Positions 37,033 through 48,870 of a DNA stretch of 64,000 bases are shown here, piece by piece. The stretch comes from Paragordius varius (Eukaryota; Nematomorpha): positions 5,394,001-5,458,000 of the forward strand of contig OZ176057.1 of assembly GCA_964247055.1 (NCBI GenBank), written 5' to 3'. The position numbers were made by a program, and so were the translations under genes. The first letter of the stretch is position 1; each line of letters starts with the position of its first letter. Under the pieces are notes generated by a model. It had not been told where the DNA came from and did not search any database. It was given only the letters and a program-made list of their open reading frames with translations.

Positions 37033-37219
37033 AGGGGGGGATAAAATAAAATGTATGTGAAACAATGTTGCACAACACATAATAAACAAAAACAAGAGAA
37101 GGGAAATAAAGTGTACGTGCGCGATTTTTCTAGAAGGGGGGAGAAAAGGCATGCAAATGCGAACACATTGTTTAAGATGCACGTGTTCTTTCTTCCCCCC
37201 CCCCCTACACATATATAAA
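37033..37219 (+). promoter_or_regulatory. Candidate promoter with octamer and TATA box, unit 2
   Basis: TATATAAA at 37212-37219; ATGCAAAT octamer at 37151-37158, about 54 bp upstream; AGAAGGGGGGAGAAAAGGC just before it; GTGAAACAATGTTGCACAAC near 37,060; a C-run (about 37,196-37,205) right before the TATA box. Same motif order as unit 1. An octamer plus TATA is typical of strong Pol II promoters; function here is inferred. Confidence 0.65.
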
Positions 37220-37785
37220 GACAAAAAATATTTTTAATTTTATTTTTTTAAATTCTTTTTTGCAAATTTACATTTGTTGGATAGAATGTATTCCAGTGCT
37301 TTTCCTCTTATGCAATTCAATGTATTGCCAACATGGATGGATTATTTTATCATTAAAGTAAAATTTAATTCTATTTAATTTTAGATTACACTCAATATGC
37401 AAATCAAACAGGAAATGGTGAAACCGATTATATTTTAAATGATTTCCGGTAAATAAATTTGTTATTAATTATAGATTAAGATTAATTCAAAGTTTAAAGA
37501 ACAATGTACAGTGAAAACATGTTGAGACTGATTGTGTAACCGAAATGGGAAATTGAACTATTGCCATTTAGCCTAATTAATTCTGGTAAGTTTCGCATGT
37601 TTTGTCTATTTCATTTAAAATACTTTGTTAGATGGCATTAAAATATGTTCAGAGTAGAAGAACACTATTATTGATTGCCTTAAAAAGTTAAGAGATGTTT
37701 TTATATTTTCTTGCTTTTGCCCAAAAAATTGGTTATATCTTGGAAATTTTTAACAATGTCTCTAGATTTTATTAATTTACTCTAC

Positions 37786-38250
37786 TTGTAAGAATAAATG
37801 GCTAATAATTGTTACATATTTCTACGAATTTTTTTAAATTTATTTTTTCGATAAAGGAAGTTAACCTAAAAAGGTTAACACATGTTACCATTTTTATTGA
37901 GGAGTTTTCTCGATTAATTATAATTTTTTTAATTTACTCTACTTGTACAAATAGATGGCTTATAATTTAACATAATTTTATTTTTCTTTTGGAAACTTAA
38001 ATAATTTTTTCGATATAGGAAGTTAACCTAAAAAGGTGAACACATGTTACCATTTATATTGAGTATTTTTTCTGGAAATTTTTAACAATGTCTAGATTTT
38101 TTTAATTTACTCTACTTGTAAGAATTAATGGCAATAATTATTACATATTTTTAGCAATTTTTAATCTTGTAAACTTTTAAATTTTATTATTTTTTGTTAA
38201 GGGAAGTTTAACTAAAAAGTTTAACACATGTTACCATTTATATTGAGGCG
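37786..38250 (+). repeat. Three ~150-170 bp direct repeats in the first intron, unit 2
   Basis: The string AATTTACTCTACTTGTA occurs near 37,783, 37,930 and 38,103. Each copy is followed by GGAAGTTAACCTAAAAAGGT (or a close variant) and ACACATGTTACCATT. Identical copies lie in unit 3 near 62,018-62,485. A single diverged relative is visible in unit 1 near 9,985-10,030. Confidence 0.8.
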
Positions 38251-38544
38251 TATATTATAGCAGCACTGCAAGTATCCACCTAAAGAAGAACCAAATAAAT
38301 GTCTATTTATTACATTATTTATATTGAATTGGTGAATAGTTTTTTATTCTTGGAAATTGTTTCTGTTTTGTTTAATTTTGTTTCAGCGTGTTGAATAATA
38401 ATTTTCTTTACCTAAGAAAATCAATTTATACTTGTTAAATATAAAATATTTTAGAAATGAATTTCTTTATTTAAAAAATCACCAGAATTAAAAAATTTTG
38501 AAAAAAAATAAATAAAAATTATTTGAAATGCTAAATCTTATGAA

Positions 38545-40098
38545 GTTGTTAAGAATGTTCAAAAGTGTTAAAAAATTTCTAAAAACAATTTTCGAAAACT
38601 CTTGTAAACCCAATTTTTTACTCTAAAATGGCTCTAAAATTCTTTTAAAAATAAAAGAATGTTAAAAAGTATTAAAACTTCCTAATCTAATATCCCTAAT
38701 ATTTCTTGAAACGAAGTCCTGAACTTAAAAAAGCGGTAAAATTCCTTAAATTTTTTTAGCGCTAAATTTTTAACTTCTAGAAAAGCAGTAAAATGACTAA
38801 AAACCGGTAGGATTATTTAAGAACTTTTTTCAAAGGCAAAAATTACCTAAAGATTTAAAAAATGGCAAATAATCTTTTAAAAAAACGCTAAAATTCTTCC
38901 TAAGGTCAAAAATGCCAAAATTCTTTAAAAAAGCGTAAATTTTATTTTTAAATTTACAAACTGCGAAAATTTCCTAAAAAACCGATATTTATCGTTAAAA
39001 ACCGCTAAAATTCTAAAAAGGCTAAAACTCTTTATTATTCGCAAAGGACAAAAATTACTTTTAATTCTAAAGCAGTAAAAATCTTTAGACTAATATCTCT
39101 AAAAATCATCTGAAGAGGCTAATTTTCCAAAACCTATTAGACTCCTTTAAAAAATTATGATTTTTTAAATCTAATAAACAAGCGATGAAATTTAAAAACA
39201 GCCTAAAACTCTAGAAAACGCCGAATCTTTAAATTTTAAAATTTTTTAAAAATGGCAATTTCATTTTTAAATTTTATAATTTTTTAAAAACCATTTAAAT
39301 TCTTTGAAAAGCGATATTTAATTGTTCATTTCTCTAAAAAAAGTAGAAAATTGCTTTAAATTCGCTAAAATGGCTGAAATTGTTTAACAACCGCTAAAAC
39401 ATTCTAAAAATCGTTAAAATTTTCTAAAACTCCTTAAAAACCGCTAAAACACTTTAAAACTCGCTAAAAACTCTTTAAGAAGCGCTAGAATTTTTAAAAA
39501 TTGCTAAAAAAAATTTTAATTAAAAAAACGCGCTGAAATTCGCTAAAAATTGCTAAATTTTTTAAATCCGCTCAAAATCTCTTAAACAACCGCTAAAATT
39601 GTTTAAACAAGCATAAATATTCTTTTTAAATCCAAAAAATCGCTTGAAATTTCCTAAAAACCGCTAAAATTTTCCAAAAACCGCTAAAACTATCTAAAAA
39701 GTCTATTTCTTTAAAATTATTCTTAAAACCGCTAAAATTTTTAGAAAAATTGATAAAACTCCTTTTAAATCAAAAAAATGTGCTTGTATTTTTTAAAACC
39801 GCTGAAATTCTCTAAAAATCGCTAAAATTTTTTAAAAAACGTAAAAATGTTCTTTTAAAATCGCTAAAATTATTAAATAATCGGTAAAATTCTTTAAAAA
39901 AGCCTAAATATCCTTTTTAAATCAAAAAATGCGCTGAAATTCTCTAAAAATTGCTAAAATTTCCTTAAAACCGCTAAATCTTTCTAAAAACCGATAAAAT
40001 GTTTAAACAAGCGTAAATATTCCTTGTAAATCAAAAATGCACTGAAAATGCTTAACAATCGCTAAAACTTTCTAAAAACGGCCTAAATTTTTTTAAAA
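38545..40098 (+). repeat. Degenerate 20-bp minisatellite, unit 2 (proximal)
   Basis: Decayed units AAAACCGCTAAAATTCTTTA and relatives, increasingly regular toward 40 kb. The first 1.2 kb is duplicated exactly in unit 3 (62,780-64,000). Confidence 0.8.
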
Positions 40099-40102
40099 CT
40101 TA

Positions 40103-40460
40103 CAGTTGTTTTTATTAATCATATGTTTTAATTAATTAATCAGTTGTTTTAACTAATCAGTTGTTTTAAGTAATCAGTGTTCTTAATTAATCAGTTGTTT
40201 TAATTAATCAGTTGTTTTAATTAATCAGTTGTTTTAATTAATCAGTTGTTTTAATTAATCAGCTGTTTTAATTAATCAGTTGTTTTAATTAATCAGTTGT
40301 TTTAATTAATCAGTTGTTTTAAGTAATCAGTGTTCTTAATTAATCAGTTGTTTTAATTAATCAGTTTTAATTAATCAGTTGTTTTAATTTATCAGTATTT
40401 ATTAACTTATTAATCATTTTATTAATCATTTGTTATTATTATGTGATTTTATTCATAAGT
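40103..40460 (+). repeat. Short 17-bp satellite block, unit 2
   Basis: About 20 copies of CAGTTGTTTTAATTAAT flanked on both sides by the 20-bp family. Same repeat as the 5.6-kb array of unit 1. Confidence 0.9.
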
Positions 40461-40464
40461 TGTT

Positions 40465-43445
40465 TCATCTAAAAACCGCCAAAGCTATCTAGAAAGTCTA
40501 TTTCTCAAAAAATATTCTAAAAACGGGAATTTAAAAACCGTTAAAATTATCTAAAAACCCTAAAACTTTAAAAACTGCTAAAATTTATAAAAAATCGCCA
40601 AAATTCCTTTTAAATGAAAAAACTGCTAAAACTATCCAAAAACCGTTAAAACTTTCTAAAAAAGTCGATTATTTTGTTGTCAAAATTATTAAAACTAATA
40701 AAAAACCGCTAAAATTATTTAACCTTTAATACTCTAAAAACCGCTAAAACTATTTAAAAACCGCTAAAACTTTTTAAAAACCGCTGAAACTTTTTAAAAA
40801 CCGCTAAAACATTCTAAAAACTCCTAAAACTTTCTATAAGCCGCTAAAACTTTTTAAAAATTGGTAAAACTTCCAAAAACCGGTAAAACAATTTTCAAAC
40901 CGCTAAAACAATTTTAAAACCGCTAAAACTTTATAAAAACCGCTAAAACTTTATAAAAACCGCTAAAACCTTCTAAAACTATCTAAAAAGTCTATTTCTT
41001 TAAAAATATTTTCAAAACCGCTAAAACTACCTAAAAACCGGTAAAACTACCTAAAAACCTCTAAAACTACCTAAAAACCTCTAAAACTACCTAAAAACCG
41101 CTAAAACTACCTCAAAACCGCTAAAACTTCCTAAAGACCGCTAACTAAAACTATCTAAAAACCGTTAAAAATATCTAAAAAGTCTATTTCTTTATAATTA
41201 TTTTCAAAACCGCTAAAATTATTTTTAAAATCGCTAAAACTTCCTAAAAACCGCTAAAACTATTTTAAAACCGCTAAAACTTCCTAAAAACCGCTAAAAC
41301 TTTCTCAAAACTAAAACTTTTTAAAAACCGCTAAAACTTTTTAAAAACCGCTAAAACTTTTTCAAAACCGCTAAAACTTTCTCAAAAATGTTAAAACTTT
41401 CTCATAAACGCTATAAACTTTCTCATAAACGCTATAAACTTTCTAAAAACCGCTAAAACTTTCTCATAACCGCTAAAACTTTTTAAAAACCGCTAAAACT
41501 TTCTCAAAACCACTAAACCCTTTTTAAAACCGCTAAACCCTTTTTAAAACCGCTAAAACTTTCTAAAAACCGCTCTTTCTAAAAACCGCTAAAACTTTCT
41601 AAAAACTCCTAAAACTTTCTATAAGCCGCTAAAACTTTTTCAAAACCGCTAAAACTTTCTCAAAAATGTTAAAACTTTCTCATAAACGCTATAAACTTTC
41701 TCATAAACGCTATAAACTTTCTAAAAACCGCTAAAACTTTCTCATAACCGCTAAAACTTTTTAAAAACCGCTAAAACTTTCTCAAAACCACTAAACCCTT
41801 TTTAAAACCGCTAAACCCTTTTTAAAACCGCTAAAACTTTCTAAAAACCGCTATAACTTTCTAAAAACCGCTATAACTTTCTAAAAACCGCTAAAACTTT
41901 CTCAAAACTGTTAAAACTTTCTCAAAAATGTTAAAACTTTCTTATAACCGCTAAAACCTTTTTAAAAACCGCTAAAACTTTCTCAAAACCGCTAAAACTT
42001 TTTAAAAACCGCTAAAACTTTTTAAAAACCGCTAAAACTTTCTCAAAACCGCTAAAACTTCCTAAAAACCGCTAAAACTTCCTAAAAACCGCTAAAACTT
42101 TCTCAAAACTGTTAAAACTTTCTCAAAAATGTTAAAACTTTTTCAAAACCGCTAAAACTTTTTCAAAACCGCTAAAACTTTCTCAAAAATGTTAAAACTT
42201 TCTCATAAACGCTATAAACTTTCTAAAAACCGCTAAAACTTTCTCATAACCGCTAAAACTTTATAAAACCGCTAAAACTTTATAAAACCGCTAAAACTTT
42301 ATAAAAACCGCTTAAACTTTATAAAAACCGCTTAAACTTTCTAAAAACTGTTAAAACTTTCTCAAAACTGTTACTTTCTCAAAACTGCTAAAACTTTCTC
42401 ATAACCGCTAAAACTTTATAAAACCGCTAAAACTTTATAAAAATTGCTAAAACTACCTAAAAACCGCTAAAACTTTCAAAAACCGATAAAACTTTTTAAA
42501 AACCGCTAAAACTTTTTAAAAACCGCTAAAACTTTTTAAAAACCGCTAAAACTTTCTCAAAACCGCTAAAACTTTCTTATAACCGCTAAAACCTTTTTAA
42601 AAACCGCTAAAACTTTCTCATAACCGCTAAAACCTTTTTAAAAACCGCTAAAACCTTTTTAAAAACCGCTAAAACTTTCTCATAACCGCTAAAACCTTTT
42701 TAAAAACCGCTAAAACTACCTAAAAACCGCTAAAACTACCTAAAAACCGCAAAAATTTCTCAAAACTGTTAAAACTTTCTCAAAACTGTTAAAACTTTCT
42801 CAAAACTGTTAAAACTTTCTCATAACCGCTAAAACCTTTTTTTTAAACCGCTAAGCTTTTTAAACCGCTAAAACTATTTTAAAACCACCAAAACTATTTT
42901 AAAAGCGCTAAAACTATCTATATTTCTTTAAAATTATTATCAAAACCGCTAAAACTTCCTAAAAACAGTAAAATTTTTAGAAAAATCGCTAAAATTCCTT
43001 TTAAATCAAAAAATTGCGCCTAATTATTAACCGCTAAAACTATTTAAAACCCTTAAAACTATCCAAAAATCTATTTCTTTAAAATTATTTTCAAAACCGC
43101 TAAAATTATTCTTAAAACCGTTAAAAATTTCTAAAAACCGCTAAAATTATCTAAAAATCTTTAAAACTTTTTAAAAAAGTTTATTACTTAAAATATTCTC
43201 AAAACCGCTAAAATTATATAAAACCGCTAACTAACGCTAAAATTTTCTAACGCTAAAATTAAAGTATGCGCTAAAAATTTCTGTGCTCTCTAATAAAATT
43301 CATTAAAAAAGCTTAAATATTCTTTTTAAAAATTGCTAAAAAACCGCTGATTACTTTAAAAACCGCTAAAATTGTTTAAACAAACGTAAATATTCTTTTT
43401 TAATCAAGAAATGCTCTGAAATTTTTAACAACCAAGTGCTAAAAT
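40465..43445 (+). repeat. 20-bp minisatellite array, unit 2
   Basis: About 150 units of AAAAACCGCTAAAACTTTCT and 18-21 bp variants. A higher-order block with the rare CACTAAACCCTTTTTAAAAC occurs at 41511 and 41789 (278 bp apart). Same orientation and related consensus to the 32-bp family of unit 1 (TAAAAATCGGTTAAAGTTTT). Confidence 0.95.
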
Positions 43446-43459
43446 AAAATCGGAAATAA

Positions 43460-44485
43460 ATATTTTTATTAATCAGCTGTTTTAATTAATTATTTGTTTT
43501 TCATTTGTTAATTAATCATTTGTTTTTAATCATTAATCAGCTGTTTTATTTAATTATATGTTTGTATAAATCAGTTGGTTTAATTAATCAGCTGTTTTAA
43601 TTAATCATTTGTTACTACAAATCAGTTGTTTTAATTATTGATTTGTTTTAATTAATGATTTGTTTTAAATCATTTGTTTTTATAATTCAGTTGTTTTAAT
43701 ATTCATTTGTTTTTATAATTCAGTTGTTTTAATATTCATTTGTTTTGTAAATCAGTTAATCAGTTGTTTTTATAAATCGGTTGGTTTAATTAATCAGTAT
43801 TTTAATAAATTTGTTTTTATAAATTAGTTGGTTTAATTTATCAGCTGTTTTAATTAATCAGTTTTTTTAATTAATTATTTGTTTTTATAAATCAGCTGTT
43901 TTTTTATTAATCAGTTGTTTTTAAATCTGATTAAATTTATCAGTTATAAATCAGTTGTTTTAATTAATGATTTGTTTATAAATCGGTTGGTTTAATTAAT
44001 CAGTATATTAATAAAACATTTCTTTAATAGTCAGATTTTTTTAAATACTCAGCTGTTAATATTAATCAGCTGTTTTAATTATAATCATTTGTTTTTTGTT
44101 AATCAGTTGTTTCAATTAATCAGTTGTTTTAATTAATCAGTTGTTTATTAATCAATTGTTTATTAATCAGTTGTTTTAATTATTCAGTTGTTTTAATTAT
44201 TCAGTTGTTTTGATTATTCAGTTGTTTTGATTATTCAGTTGTTTTAATTAATCAGTTTTTTCAATTAATCAGTTTTTTCAATTAATCAGTTTTTTCTATA
44301 TAAATCATTTCTTAATAATCAGATTTTTTAATAATCAGCTGTTTAAATATATCAGTGTTTTAATTATAATCATTTGTTTTTGATTATCAGTTGTTTTTAT
44401 TATTCAGTTGTTTCAATCATTTGGTTTTATTATTCATTTGTTTTTATTAATCAGTTTTTATTATTATGTTTATTTCATTAATAAT
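43460..44485 (+). repeat. Degenerate 17-bp satellite block, unit 2
   Basis: CAGTTGTTTTAATTAAT-type units with many length variants (TCATTTGTTTTTATAAAT, CAGCTGTTTTAATTAAT), less regular than the block at 40.1-40.5 kb. Confidence 0.9.
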
Positions 44486-44486
44486 T

Positions 44487-45240
44487 TGTCTATCTAAAAA
44501 CCGCTAAAACTATCTAAAAACCGTTAAAATTATCTAAAAGCTCTATTTCTTTAAAAATATTTGAAAACCGCTAAAACTATTTTTAAAACCACTAAAACTT
44601 CCTAAAAACCGCTAAAACTTCTTAAAAACCGCTAAAACTTCTTAAAAACCGCTAAAACTTCTTAAAAACCGCTAAAACTTCTTAAAAACCGCTAAAACTT
44701 CTTAAAAACCGCTAAAACTTCTTAAAAACCGCTAAAACTTCTTAAAAACCGCTAAAACTTCTTAAAAACCGCTAAAACTTCTTAAAAACCGCTAAAACTT
44801 CTTAAAAACCGCTAAAACTTCTTAAAAACCGCTAAAACTTCTTAAAAACCGCTAAAACTTCTTAAAAACCGCTAAAACTTCTTAAAAACCGCTAAAACTT
44901 CTTAAAAACCGCTAAAACTTTTTCAAAACCGCTAAAACTTTTTCAAAACCGTTAAAACTATTTTAAAAACGAAACTTTCTAAACACTGAAATTTTCTAAA
45001 ACTGCTAAAACTTTCTAAAAATTGCTAAAATTATTTAAAAACCGCTAAAACTTCCTAAAAACTGCTAAAACTTCCTAAAAATTCTTTTTAAATTAAAAAA
45101 TGCGTTGAAATTCTTTAAAAATTGCTAAAATTTTATTAAAACCGCTAAATATATCTAAAATCTGTTAAAAATGTCTAAAAACCGCTAAAACTCTTTAAAA
45201 AGCGTAAATTTAAATCAAAAACCGCTAAAATTGTCTAAAA
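44487..45240 (+). repeat. 20-bp array with 15 perfect units, unit 2
   Basis: At 44621-44920 the unit CTTAAAAACCGCTAAAACTT is repeated 15 times with no change, flanked by imperfect copies. Perfect homogeneity inside an otherwise decayed array indicates very recent expansion. Confidence 0.95.
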
Positions 45241-46452
45241 AATGTAATTTTTTTTTCTGCAAACATATGCCACCCTTTTTATATAAATTATATTATTTTA
45301 ACCAATTAGCCATTTCAAATAATTTTATTTCAATCAATATATTGTAACATACTAATTTTTTTGTTTAGAATGTGTTGTCTTACAGAAGTACGAAGGATTT
45401 CTTTGGCCTACTGCCCAACAAAATTGATGCAAAAAATATCTAGAATGTTTCGGAATTGGGTAATTATTATTTTATATTTTGAATTATTATTCAAGTGTTT
45501 TCGTTAATAATTGTTTTCTTTTATAAATTCTGTATAAATCATTTTTATCATAATCAACTTTTTTTATGTAATTAGCATTTATCATCTGTTTATTAGTTGT
45601 TTTAATTAATCAATTGTTTTTAGTTTTAAAATTGGCTAGCTTGAGATATTCTAAAGATATTTTTTTTAAAAAGAATATGTAGAGTATATAGAATATAAGT
45701 TTATAATTATCTATCGTTTGTAAAAATTTTTTATTTATTATTGTTACGTAATATTTAATCATCAATTATTACATTTTTCTTTAATTTACTGTAGAATGTG
45801 TTGTTTATGTAATCAGCAGCCCGAAACGTAAACGAGGTCTATTGAAAAAGCGTAATTGAAAATTATGGATGAACTTGGTAATTAATTATATTTAAATTAA
45901 ATTTTAGAACAGATTTATTACTAGTTTTTCAACTTTACATTTTTTTCTTAAATTAAATAATTTTTTTATTAAAATTGATGAGTCGATTTTTAATGCTCTT
46001 TAATTAAAGAAAATAATTGATTTAATTAATCATTTTTTTAATAAATTAACTATTTATAATAAACTTTTGATTTAAAACAAATTATTTTTATTAAGATATA
46101 TATAATATTGTTCCTTTAACGCAAAATAACAAAATATCACTTTTTTAACATACTTCATGATTTTGTTAAATAACCATTTTTCTTGATCAGCTGTTTTTTG
46201 AATTTGATAGTTATAATTATTAAATAGTTTCAATATATTTATTTTTTTAAATCATTATTAGTATTTGACTTTATATTTTATTTTATTTTTAGGAAACAAT
46301 ATAGTATCCACTTTATTGCTGCCATACCAATTAAACTATTTACGTATATATTTTTAGTTACTTTTTACGTTATTAATAACCAATTGTCTAAATATTTTTT
46401 ATTTTTTCCTTATTAAATCAGTTGTTTTAATTAATCAGGTTTAAAGCACTTT

Positions 46453-46567
46453 AAGGGCTTCGAGTTTGTGGGCTAGGGATAGGGAGATGGATTTGAGTTG
46501 ATTCATTTTTTTAAAGAAGTCCGCAAGACTTGCTCGGGCTACGAAGCAGACCCGAGACCCACGCATT
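46453..46567 (-). repeat. Palindromic telomere-motif element, reverse orientation, unit 2 (a)
   Basis: Full element on the minus strand: CTTCGAGTTTGTGGGCTAGG, then GAAGTCCGCAAGACTTGC, CTCGGGCTACGAAGCAGAC and CGAGACCCACGCAT. Slightly decayed stems. Confidence 0.85.
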
Positions 46568-46966
46568 TCTCTTCTATAAATTTATATAACCTTTTTTCTG
46601 ACTTTTCTCTTCTCACAAGAAAATGCTCTCTTGATTAAGATTTTTGAATAAAATTTTTAGAAAACTCTTTTTAAACTACATTTATGGTTTCTAGTTTTAA
46701 TTTAGGGTCAGGTTCTTAAAGAAGTCCGCAAATTAATTTATATATTGGTTGTTTGAGGTATTTACGCAAAAACCTCTGACATAGACAGCTGATTTCTTTG
46801 AAACTTTTCATTTTTTAGGAAAAATTTCATATAATTCTTTTGATATATATATTAGGATTAAAGTATCACGTGTTTTTGGTGTAATATGAGTTACCGCTAA
46901 TACTCGTGAATAAATCTTTATCTCATTTCTTATAACCCTTTAAAGCTGTTATTATAGTTTTTGGGT

Positions 46967-47074
46967 TTTTAGAGTTTGTGGGCTAGGGTTAGGGTGAGGG
47001 ATTGGAGTTGGTTCATTTTCTTAAAGAAGTCCGCAGGACTTCCTCGGTCTGCGAAGCAGGCCGAGACCCACGCG
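46967..47074 (-). repeat. Palindromic telomere-motif element, reverse orientation, unit 2 (b)
   Basis: Well-preserved reverse copy: GTGGGCTAGGGTTAGGGTGA, GAAGTCCGCAGGACTTC, CTGCGAAGCAGGCCGAGACC. Eroded relatives follow near 46,682, 47,277, 47,585 and 47,812. Confidence 0.85.
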
Positions 47075-48210
47075 TTTCTTTTTAAATTAAATCTTTGTCT
47101 CTGAATTTTGTAGCTTTTGATTCATTTCAAGGAAGGATATTCTTTTTTTCCTATTGTTTAATTTTACACCATTTTATCTAAAAACTTAAACATTATCTGA
47201 ATTTTATTTGACCGCAAACTTTTTAATGCACTGATCAACGCTATTTTTATTGCGGTGTTTCGTTGATAGAATATTAAAGGATTTCGAGTTTATGGGCTGG
47301 GCTTATGTAAATCAAAGCAATTCTTTATTTTTTAATGGTTTTAAAATTGCAATATAAAGCTAAATTTGGGTTTTAATTATGGAAGTAAACTGCTAATTTG
47401 TAAAGTAACCACAAAAATTTATATTTAAAGTAGAATAGTTTGAAAGCGATTTTTTTATTAGGACGGTTAATTAAATTCAGAAACAAACAACCAGAAAACA
47501 AAATGACTCAACTTTTTTCGCTAGAAAATTTTCAGTGTTATATTTGCAGTGTTTGATCATATGATTTTGGCTGATCGAAATTAAAGGCTTTCAAGTTTGG
47601 GTTGGCCTTAGCTAAAGTAAAGGAATTTTTAATAAGTTGCGTATCCTTATTCCATTCCTTAGGTTTTAATTACGGAAATAGATTTGTTAATAACTGCTAA
47701 TTTGTGTAACCGCAAAATTTAAATTTGAAAGCGATTATTTTCTGTATTAGGACGTTTAAAACTCTAATTTGGCCTTTTCGTACGGGGTTTGATTAATCGA
47801 CGTTGAATATTTTAAGGCGTGTTTGTGGGCTAGGGTTATGTGGAGGTTCATTTAGAGTTTTGTTGTTTTTATTAATAATTGCCGAATTTATGCTAATATT
47901 ATCTAACTTCGAATCTAATAATATTTTATCATTTTTTATACATCAGAATTGACTCAACTAGACAAGAAATAAAGCTAACTCACACAAGAATATGAAACTA
48001 ATGACTTAACTACACAAGAAACAAAACATACACAAGAATGAATATGAAACAATCACAATGAATGAACGAATAATTTATATAATAAGATTCAATAAATGAT
48101 AGTAACCTTTGATATATTGTTTTTTTTAAAAAAAATTAAAAAATATAAATAAATATATATAATACCCCCCCCCCCCCCAAAGGGCGAGAAAAAAAAATTA
48201 AAAAATATTC

Positions 48211-48479
48211 TAAGTCCAAAATTTTATTTTGAGCGTCCGGGAGTAAGAGTGCTCAAAACAAAATTTTGGACTTGGGGGCCTGCAACAAACTCTCATTATA
48301 CTTGTGGAGAGTTTTTGCGCCAACTCTCTAATGGGGGAAATGAGCCCTCCTTCACGCGAGTGGGAAAAAACTCCAACGAGCTCATTTTCCCCACCTTTGT
48401 AAAGGAGGATTTATTCCTCCCATTAGAGAGTCATTTGGCCCAAAAACTCTCCACAAGTATAATGAGAGTTTGTTGTGCA
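48211..48479. repeat. Nested hairpin block after poly-C, unit 3
   Basis: First hairpin has arms 48211-48234 and 48251-48274. The second has arms 48281-48367 and 48385-48479, full length as in unit 1. The poly-C run (48165-48178) and the string AAAGGGCGAG lie immediately upstream. Confidence 0.85.
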
Positions 48480-48870
48480 ATCATACCCAATGAGATCTTT
48501 GAGTGCGTCTTGCCATCCATCAGCTCCAGCCACGATTTGCCTTCTCCCCATCGCCTTGTGTCAGGTATCGTGGACATTCCCAAGAGCTTGATCCCAACAG
48601 ATCTCTCCTCCCCAATGTGCCAAAGCCCATCAACACCTAAAAATTAAGATTACCTCGCAATGAGTAGGTTCCTCTTCCTGTGTCGCTCCATCAATCGTCC
48701 AGTCCCAAATCCCCAGCATTTGATCTGTCCAGGGCTTCTAGATTCCCCAATGTCCGCTTTTCTCGCGGAGTTTATCCCATTACACCTAAATTATACATTT
48801 ACCTCGTAATCAGCAGGCTCTTTTCGGTTCGATCCTTCATTCACTCACGAATCCTTGGTTGCTGGTCTTG
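48480..48870. repeat. GC-rich block with internal duplication, unit 3
   Basis: Nearly the same as unit 1 in its first half. The CACCTAAA motif recurs at 48634 and 48783 (149 bp). The second half (48783 onward) matches unit 2 instead of unit 1, a further sign of exchange between units. Confidence 0.55.

Larger units (their letters stand above)
37220..47973 (+). other. Candidate spliced transcription unit with satellite introns, unit 2
   Basis: Counterpart of the unit 1 segment. The TATA box at 37212 is followed by a first exon ending at 37580 with donor GTAAGTTTCGCATG, the same 14-nt context as unit 1 but for one base. Exon-like modules: 45369-45459 and 45795-45877 (AATGTGTTG type), 46293-46343 (GAAACAATATAGTA type). 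AATAAA at 47968-47973 lies in AAATAAAGCTAA, close to AAATAAAGAAGCTAA in unit 1. The first module is open throughout (MCCLTEVRRIS... to ...MFRNW) and the second ends KRKRGLLKKRN-stop. Introns hold the 20-bp and 17-bp satellites. Existence of a transcript is inference. Confidence 0.4.
24172..48164. repeat. Tandem ~24-kb unit, copy 2
   Basis: Second unit, 23,993 bp from poly-C to poly-C. It carries LST8 and the upstream gene on the minus strand, three palindromic elements in plus orientation, a promoter, 20-bp and 17-bp satellite blocks, exon-like modules and reversed palindromic elements. From about 30,481 onward it matches unit 3 base for base at offset 24,235 wherever I compared. Confidence 0.9.
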
